From: Isoetes taiwanensis
Taxonomy: Eukaryota > Streptophyta > Lycopodiopsida > Isoetales > Isoetaceae
DNA: 64,000 nucleotides
Reading direction: 5' to 3'
Assembly (NCBI GenBank): GCA_021234155.1
Contig: JAJEKV010000026.1
Span: forward strand, 1,488,001-1,552,000
A model generated the notes under the pieces. The model searched no databases, had not been told where the DNA came from, and saw only the letters and a program-made list of their open reading frames with translations. Both the position numbers and the translations under genes were made by a program. How positions within the stretch are numbered: position 1 is the stretch's first letter; every line of letters starts with the position of its first letter. Positions 56,201-64,000 of the stretch are shown here, in pieces.

Positions 56201-58100
56201 TCCATGGGCTTTGCAAAACGTGGATTTTCTATCGTACTATTACCATAAGGTATGTCGTATTGACATATTTGCATATTAAATTTTTAGTATGGATCAGAGC
56301 ATATTGCATATGCGCAGAGCATATTTTGCATATTGCATACTGCTCAGAGCATCAGAAAAGCAGGCGGATATGGTCAAAAGCGCGTTGCCAAAATTTATGG
56401 CAGCTCCTCTAGACCTAATAATAAATATGTGCCAGTAAAGAACAGATGTGGTCAGATTGACCCATATAGAATTTTGGACTACATAAGCTTATGTTTTTTC
56501 GGATACCCTAAGCTAGAGCGACCTTCTCCAAATGCCGTTTTGAATGGGTTAATTCCAAAGATATGCCTTGATGTTTTGGCGTTCCTTGAGCAAAGTTTCA
56601 TATCTATCCGGGTCTCTATTAACACCTCACGGTTCGATGAGCGAGAGCTCCAATGCAAAATGGTGGAGGTTCTTTGCGGATGCCTTCGTAGTAAATGGTT
56701 CAGATGGAATGGACAATCGCTCAGATAATCCAGTTCTCAAGAACTTTGTTTTAGTTTTCCCTTCTAATGCAAAGGGTTATGCCATTATATGGATGAGGAT
56801 CTGGCCAAAATCGTGGCTTCAATGGCAGAGATGACAGAATGGGTTACCAAAAAATGTATTATCGTTCAACAACAAATGCCAGGAGATCATATATCTGCTC
56901 AAATGCCAACTTGACACAAGATTCAGAGGAAGATCTCCAAAACTTACAGGTTCTTTTAATCTGTTTCCAGATTTTGGCTTTCATAATATACAGGGCGTTT
57001 GATTTGTTCTATTTAATAGGAACATTTAGTCTCCTTTTGTTTGGGGTTGTTAGATAGAACCCTGTAATGCTGAGCATGGATATGTCTACATGAATAACTA
57101 TCTTGAGTTACTATCTTTGGCATATGACTATGCATGGATGGATGAATAACATGAATAACATGGATGGTTGTCTACATGAATAACTATCTTTGGCATATTA
57201 TTATCAAGAGTTTTGTGTCCCAATAAAATACCGGTCATGGCCTAGTAGAGGGATCAACTGTCATGGTAATTAGAATGTTTACATTCTTGAATTTATACAA
57301 TACAAGAAGGATCTGATGACCTATGCATATCCGCTGGCCATGTGATAGAAAGTGATATAAGATAAGCTCTTTAAGTCTTTGGCAGATGTCTATGCAGTTG
57401 CATTTTTTTCTCCATGTATTCTTTTAGCTATTTTCAATCGCGGGCAAGAGGCACAATGGGTAATCAGCGAAGAGCTGAAAATCCCAATGTACCTTTTGGC
57501 CCTTGCCCTGATACCATTAACATGCTAACAGGGTATTGATTGGCTGCAGGTACGGGATTTTCTTCCCATTGTTCCCTTTGCTTTTCTAGTTGGATTTGGC
57601 TGGAAGAATGATGGAGATCTTGCTCATTTTTTTGCCGAAGCTTGCACTAAGAAGTTCACACTGACAAAGGCATCACATAAACGGGTTTTTTAGAATATCA
57701 TCATTTTAGCTTTGCTTTCTAGCAATAGTCTGTGACTAGAAAAGATCAAACTGGTAATTAAAATACCATCTGCTACATTGGTCTCCAGATATTGGAACAA
57801 TATGATGCTTACTAGATAAATACTTCTTGCAATGATTTATGATCAATACATGCTGAAATGCTTAAATATTGACAAGACATTAATGATAAGAAAAGTACTT
57901 TTGTTGAAATATTATGATTCTACTGTTACTTTATGGATGAAAAAAATGCTATTTTGGCTGAAACATACAGGAATGAACAAGTAAAAATAGGTAAAAGGAT
58001 ACTATGCCAGAAATGCTCATACTGGTAGTAGGATGATAATACTGCCAAGGGATTGACCGAGGCAGATGTCTGGTCTAGGTTTACTAGTTCAGGCTGGGTT
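50265..58100. repeat. Three tandem copies of a ~2.78-kb unit (third truncated)
   Basis: Units start near 50270, 53050 and 55838, each with TTGCAATTATGGCAATTTTG after a T run. Offsets between equivalent points are 2774 and 2780 bp. The third stops within the T run at about 58098, where the first reads on as GATACTTCATCAC at 52492. Unit 3 has an extra ~50 bp near 56363. Differences between units cluster at CAG/CTG trinucleotides. Confidence 0.95.
56333..57000 (+). pseudogene. Unrecognised coding-like segment in the tandem unit
   Basis: Unit 3 reads PNNKYVPVKNRCGQIDPYRI and SLCFFGYPKL, then in shifted frames CLDVLAFLEQSFISIRVSIN and NPVLKNFVLVFPSNAKGYAI. Equivalent segments occur near 50805-51370 and 53580-54150. 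I recognise no domain. Frame differences between units follow the CAG/CTG differences, so the true frame is uncertain. Confidence 0.3.
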
Positions 58101-60800
58101 TTTTTTTTTTTTGGCTTCTGTGGAAGTGTGATATAGAATGGTAGGCAGAACTGTCGGTGTGTCGAATGCCAGCCTATTCTTGGCACGTATTTATTTGGTT
58201 TTGCATGTCGTGTGATTTCATCCTATAGAACCCCATGTATTCAATGGCCGAGATTAATGCTAAAATGGACGGCCCGGATTTTGATCCAGGTCCTATCATT
58301 CTATTGGCCATTCAAATTAATGGGCCTGTTCACTTGCCCGCCTCCACCGCCTTGACCATTCCTCTCCCAGCTATGGCGATTGCGCTCCTCTCCCATCTAT
58401 GGCGATTGCGCTCCAGCTATGGCGATTGCGCTCCATTCCGCCTTGACCATTCTGCTATGGCGATTGCGCCTTCTTATCTTACCCCTGCTTATGCTGCTGC
58501 TTCTACTTACGCCTGATTCTCCTTTTCGCTGATCCTCCTTATGTCTGCTTCAGCTATGGCAATTTTGAGAAGCAGGTATTGCCTTTTTTGGCCTGAAGCT
58601 CAACGCACGACCATATTTGGCTATAGGTATTGTGAAGCAGAGCAGTCTCGGTGCCGAGCAGAGCAAGATCTGTTGCTTTAAGATCCGGTTGGGCTCTTTC
58701 TCATATTCTTCCTTTCTTTTTCCGTTTGATTTTTTCCTTTAGATCACTCATAACATCTTTCTATTTATTTCTAACAGGGACTTCGCTGTGTTGAAGCACA
58801 GGATTAGGGTGTCCAAAGCGCCTAGGGCAGCGGTTATGGCCATGCCTGTTTCTTGCAAGACAGATATTCCACCATTCTTACTCTGTTGTTTTGTAACTAT
58901 ATTTCGTCTCTTGAATCCTTAAAAAAAAAGATCATTTTACATTGTTAAATGAATCATGGCTGACCCTGATATGACGGCGGAACCCTGATATGGCGGCCAA
59001 AGCAAAAGTACTGGCAGTGGTAACTCTGTTCTGTTTTTCTTTTTTTGTTAATCTTTTCTTTGCTATCAACAGAGATCTGTTTATTTCGTGGAGATCCACT
59101 ACAAAAATGCATTCGGCTGGGTTTAACTTGGAAAGATGCAAAAAAGGGCTGCTACTCTGTTTCTTGTTGTATATCTGTTTCTTTCATTCAATAATAGCAA
59201 GGATGATTATATTTATTTTTCTCAATGCCTTTGTTTAGTATCAAGAATTCAAAATATATTTCTTGCTGTATTGTATGATCTGTTTCTTTCATTCAATAAG
59301 GATGATCATATTATTTGTCTCCATGCCTTTGTTTTACTATCAAGAATTCAAAATATTCACAATATACCTCCGTTCACAATCAAGAATTCTGAAATATTCA
59401 AAATATATGAATGCTCGACTATTGAATAAGAAACAGCAACAAATACAATCCTCAATGATAAAGGGAATAGGTTTGATTTCTTGAACGAAACAATGTTAGG
59501 AAATTCAAAAAAAAAAACATATCTATTTTTTAAGGAAACAACAGCAATTTAAAGAAACAACGTTAGATTGCTTAAAAGCATGTATATTTTTGAAGGAAAC
59601 AATGATAGGTTGCTTAAAAACAATATATAGAAACCAAATTTGTACCCTAAAAAATCACACTTAAAAGTTTTCTACCTGTAATAACTACACTTAAAAACCA
59701 CACTTTACTTAAAAACCACACTTTTCTACATGTGGATATTTTGCTAAACTACATGTTGTTATATAGTAAAAACAACACTTGGAAACAACTACTATTCACG
59801 TGGATATTCTGTTAAACCACATGTTGATTTTTTAGTAAAAACAACTACTATTTTCAAAAACCATATGTTGATATTCTGTAAAAACACATGTTATTTTTTT
59901 TAGTAAAAAACAAAAAAAACAACACCTAAAAACAACGCATTGATTTTTTTTCAAAAGGCTGTCAATTTTTTATGCATAGACTTTTTAGCCAAAAACTACA
60001 CGTTGTTTCTAGCATTTTCGGAACATTACAACAGGTGGGCTTTAAGTGTTGTTTTTTTACTAAAAAGACAGCGAAAAACTACACATAGAGTGAAATTTGG
60101 AATTAGTGTGACAGGTACAAAATGAAGCGGTGTATCTAATGGCGTTTCACCCGGATTGCTTTGTTGGCATTTTTAGATCTGCATCCCTGTTGGGTGCCAG
60201 ATCACTATCTTCAACATGCACAGATAAAAAGAGAAAAAAATAATTGAAGCCCACAGCACTCCAAATGTGGGATTTGAACCCACAAATGCCCAAACTTTCC
60301 TCCTCAATTCTTCACTCCATATTCCTGCATAAGAGAAAGAAGGTAGCACCAAGACTCTGACGCAAAAAAAGCAAAAGGACCTTCGAATCAGCATGAACAT
60401 TGCAGATGTATATTGCTGTCTACAATTTCAACTGATGCTACTCCCCGACTATTATACCCAAGCCTTAATTAAGCCCAAGAAATAGAAACAAGTCCCTACT
60501 GCAATAGAGGATTGCCTTCATAAAATATAAGCAAAATACAGCAACTTCTAAAGCTTGATACAAGTGTGCTGCCATTGCTACAAATATCTGTAGACATCTA
60601 AAAAATATCAAATCAAAGGCAGATCAAATCGAAAGCACTTCGAAGCAAAAAATTGATCCTCTAGGAAACACCCAAAAAAGCAGTAAAACCACTTTTGCTT
60701 CTCAAGGCACAAAATTGATCCTCTCCACTCAGGAGTAAGATATGTACGAAACAGAATTTTGGCAAGACAAATAATGCCCTCAATCGGCTGAAAACTTGAG
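58101..60800. other. Unassigned, with small repeats and low complexity
   Basis: Four copies of CTATGGCGATTGCGCTCC, the last partial, at 58371-58470. A ~119-bp tandem near-duplication (TCTGTTTCTTTCATTCAATA) at about 59170 and 59279. An A/C-rich stretch AAAACAACAC-like at 59640-60060. No gene recognised. Confidence 0.45.
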
Positions 60801-60889
60801 GCCATGCAAAGCTAAGTAAGCAGTAGCTAAGGATCGAGGAACCAATATTAGTATTGAAGTTTACAAAAATTGCAACTATAGATTCTACA

Positions 60890-61150
60890 AGAGCTTAAGA
60901 TTGAAATGTTGTCAAATAAAATATTAAAATTGGCATTGTAGTCAATAAGGAGCTTAAGATTGAATACCCAAAAGATGAAAATTTAAATTGAAATTTATGA
61001 GGTTGTTGAGGCTTTCTAATCCTTTGGAAATGGAGCCTTCTAAGAAACACTTATTGCGGTAAAGCATTGAAGGACTAGCTTGAGTGAGGGCCAGCTGTTG
61101 GTCCGATCAGCCATGTAAACTGGCAAAGGATTCGAGTTCTTGGCAGTTGG
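60890..61150 (-). pseudogene. Possible leucine-rich-repeat protein remnant
   Basis: The minus strand reads LTQASPSMLYRNKCFLEGSI, then SKGLESLNNLINFNLNFHLL, close to the plant LRR pattern (GSIPKGLESLNNLIxLNLxxN). It ends in a stop within about 60 codons. No kinase or other domain is nearby. A decayed receptor-like gene fragment is the best guess. Confidence 0.35.
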
Positions 61151-63319
61151 ATGGGTCTCTGATACAAACATCTTCTACTTAGACTGATTTCCTAATCCAA
61201 TTGTTACTGAAAAACGATTGAGGCATCTCCCACTGCTGCATGCAGGAGCTCCATCGAACCGCCACTGCTTTCCAATTCATACGAGGCTTCCAAATATTTG
61301 ATCACAACCCTCGAAGCATCTTACTCCACAAATCTCCACCTTCCATTTGACATATTCGTGGCTTATTCTAGTTTTGCCCCCTCCATCCCTAGGGTTTCTC
61401 CTTCGGGCATCTCAAAAAGAACTAAGAAATGTAAGAATCAAAAAGCAACTCAAAATGTCATAAATATGTCGTTTTAAATACTATTATGTGAGCATTTCTC
61501 ATACTATATCTGAGAAGAATCGTATCCCTAACCATGCCAAAAAATACGTAAAACCACAAAGAAATAATATCCCTAAACCATCCCATGAATACCGTAAAAT
61601 TAAAAAAAAAAATAAAAAAAAAAAAACTAGCAAAAGACACACCAGAAGGCTTTAGCAAGGTAGGACTTGCTAAGTTTTTATTTAGACTTGCTATCACTAG
61701 ATTGCGATTGTTTGCTAATCTTGTATCTAAAATCAAAGTTAAAGCCATTTAGAAAGTCAAATTTGTTAGGCATTGATTTAGTTGTTTAAAGAAAAAAACA
61801 AAACCAGCCAATAACTCATAGCAAATTCATAGCTATAATCTGTAATTTGTGTTTGTTAGAACCGACAGGCTTAAGCCTTTGTTGAGTATGGACTTTGTTG
61901 TAGATGAGACAAAAGCCTAAGATGAACAATAGGCTAAGAGTAGAGCAACATAAATGAGAAGAATAGAGGTTATTTTAAAGAAACCAGACACTTATTGGTG
62001 AACATGATAAGTTGATTTTAATCAGGGGTTTCAGTTGATCACATGTAATTCAAGGCCATAGCATACTCGTTAGAAAATAAGAGCAGAAAGAAGCCATTTC
62101 TGAAGAAGACCTTTGTCGATTATAAAATGCTTTGTCCTGCAAGAAAGGGAAAATATTTTAGCATTAAATAAATCCAAGCTAATTACAATAATTCTAAGAA
62201 CATAAGATCAAGGTAAGATCAAGGTAACTGCCTAGATTTGATGTTTTTAAAATGTAATGAATAATTAGTCCTGTGTTCTGTATGTAGTCATCATTCAATA
62301 AAGAAGTTTATATCTACCATATGGGCTGCACATCTACCAGTGAGCTTCCTCATTGTGACATTTAGGTGCCTTTAAACCAAGATTGAGGCACCAACTATCT
62401 GAAAAAAAATCGGCAAGAATTACTTTGAAGAGGCAATGGAATTTAATCAAGTCCAACCGGCATTGGATCATGTACAAGATCTTGCATAGCCAGGAGTAGT
62501 AGAAGAATAAAATCTTTAATTGTAATTTATGGCAAGCATGAAGGCTGCAAAATTTACAACTAAAAAGATGCTACTTAAAGCTCCTTACTTAATCTGTTCT
62601 GTTTTCCTCAAAAATAGGTATTGTGCATGCATAGATGAATTGCCTTTAAACACAGTCTAACCTGCACAGTCAGTTAAAGAATAAGAAATGCATTTGCTCT
62701 CCAAGAATAAGAAATGCATTTGCTCTCCAGATATGTTACAAATCAAATATAAACATCAATGTACATCATGCCTTATCTTACAAAAACTTGCAGAAGCATT
62801 CACACTAAAGGAAAATCCTCTTCATATGATCAAGGACTCTATTTATTCCTTGACTCATGATAAAAAGCTTGTCAATGACATAGCTTATAGCAACAAAATG
62901 AGGATGCCTACCATATCTAATAACAGATTATGGGAGCCTATCAACATCAACGACATATTCTGATGATGCCGAGACAATTTTTGTACAATAAATGTTATAA
63001 TATTATGACAGCCAAAGTTGTACCTTTGCAAATGCCTGTGATCTTCTTAGATGGGTTTGCCAATCAGCAGATCTGGAGAAGAAGCTGGAGTTAGAGTTTC
63101 TACTGCTTAGCTTAACAAGGACCGTGCAGATAATAAGGATACTAGTTCTACTATTAAGTTGCCTAAATTGGATAAGGCAATGTCATTACAGAAAGAGCCC
63201 AACATGCCATCACAACAGGATGACGATGGAGCACATGTTTCTCTCATCCTTTGAATAAATTGTTCTGATACTATTTGTCTAGAAAAAGAAACCACAGAGA
63301 AAAGACCCGTAATTCAGAG
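61151..63319. other. Unassigned AT-rich DNA
   Basis: Open frames are short. One at 62688-62963 (starts MHLLSKNKKCIC, ends NININDIF-like) has no known domain. A 27-bp tandem duplication AAGAATAAGAAATGCATTTG lies at 62678-62730. Confidence 0.4.
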
Positions 63320-64000
63320 ACAAAAGAAACACGAACCTCTACATGGCAGTATTCTGCAACCACCTCTTAGGCCAATTGACTACGAACGTGTTGGACATCA
63401 GCTACCTTGGCGCTTCTTGGAGAAAGGGTAGTCTTCCGCCCACGAAACTTGGTCTCGAGGGTAATGTCGATGTTTTGAGTCCATTGGCAGAGTTAGTTTA
63501 TAGTTCCGGAGTGGGAGAGTTCCCCATCCGTGGCCAAGGGCCTTCGGGAGAGGACCTTTGGGGCGAATTACTTCCGGAAGGTTTTAAGGGTCCGTCTTCT
63601 GGCATCAATACCCTCCCTCTATGTGATCACATTGTGCAAGATCCTGGTCGAATCTGACTAGGATATGGCCTCCAAAACGTAAACCCTGTGGTTTGCTAGG
63701 TTATTGAAGGGTTTACGTTATGAAGGTCGCGATTTAGTCGGTTGCACTTGGGACATGGTCAAGAAGCTGCAGTTAAAAACATGAAGCAATAGGAACTGAA
63801 GGAATGGATTGGCCATCCCGAATGATCCCAAACATTTTGCTACTGCAAAAGGCGCTCTTGGCTTCTATTTGCCATTATGGGAGGAGGATAAATCCAAACC
63901 CCATTCCGTCAATTACTATTGCTTCGCGTTTTCAATTGCAGCTTCTCGGCCATGTCCCAAGTGCAACCGACTAAAACTCGGCCTCCAAAATGTAAACCCT
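63320..64000. mobile_element. Near-identical second copy of the palindrome core (runs off window)
   Basis: It corresponds base for base to 46403-47083 (offset 16,917). I found only two differences (T/C near 63508 and C/T near 63567). It begins abruptly at ACAAAAGAAACACG, inside the arm relative to the first copy, and continues past the window end. Confidence 0.93.
63343..63657 (+). CDS. 104-codon ORF, third copy (unrecognised)
   Basis: Same protein as 46426-46740 (starts MAVFCNHLLGQL, ends VQDPGRI), ATG to TGA. Its only nucleotide differences from the first copy are silent. See the first copy for what can be said. Confidence 0.4.
   Translation: MAVFCNHLLGQLTTNVLDISYLGASWRKGSLPPTKLGLEGNVDVLSPLAELVYSSGVGEFPIRGQGPSGEDLWGELLPEGFKGPSSGINTLPLCDHIVQDPGRI

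Noticed and set aside
60245-60300. tRNA gene on the minus strand
   Set aside because: GTGGGTTCAAATCCCAC resembles a T-arm/B box, but no matching A box, anticodon arm or acceptor stem could be found upstream at the right distance.

Overview
The window looks like nuclear DNA from a large, repeat-rich land-plant genome, most likely a fern or another non-seed plant. The one convincing host gene is an intronless PLS-class PPR protein with a DYW-type domain. Its PG box reads KP and it ends in DYC rather than DYW. That variant is associated with U-to-C organelle RNA editing and is known from ferns, lycophytes and hornworts. Nearly everything else is transposable-element sequence, low-complexity sequence or decayed coding remnants.

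Layout. 1-3410: AT-rich DNA with a 359-bp tandem duplication full of GCCACGTCATC-like motifs. 3416-15275: a complete, minus-strand Ty3/Gypsy chromovirus with two ~1.6-kb LTRs, a 5-bp target-site duplication (AGAAC), a primer-binding site, a polypurine tract, gag, protease, RT, RNase H, integrase and a chromodomain, all of it mutated. Between the 5' LTR and gag this element carries extra cargo: an ORF starting MARTKQ, a charged linker, and a histone H3 fold that aligns without gaps to H3 residues 49-135; five copies of a ~71-bp nested hairpin flanking that cassette; and a second ORF with an acidic N-terminus that I do not recognise. 16396-18141: the PPR gene. 18-27.6 kb: mostly unassigned, with possible exons of a minus-strand gene (a zinc-knuckle-like exon at 25628-25709 and acidic exons at 23.46-24.38 kb).

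27.6-36.3 kb: a nest of mobile elements. An old LINE is split by a TIR element (29329-35518), which is itself split by a younger LINE (30452-33724). 37.0-38.6 kb: a ~1-kb polypyrimidine tract interrupted by a hAT-type MITE. 38.6-43.1 kb: a more GC-rich block with broken minus-strand coding sequence, including an FCP1/NIF-like phosphatase remnant, and regularly spaced palindromes built on CTCGACTTCGCGAGTCGA. 44.0-48.6 kb: a giant imperfect palindrome whose arms end in 19-bp tandem repeats, resembling a foldback transposon. 50.27-58.1 kb: three tandem copies of a ~2.78-kb unit. 58.1-63.3 kb: mostly unassigned, with a possible LRR remnant. 63320-64000: an almost identical second copy of the core of the giant palindrome, running off the window.

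How it fits together: the most notable system is the retrotransposon at 3.4-15.3 kb. It carries both an integrase chromodomain, a module that in other elements reads histone H3, and its own H3-like protein. This copy is dead: pol has stops, frameshifts, a deletion and a small inversion. Its cargo nevertheless suggests that a related active family uses, or used, a captured histone.
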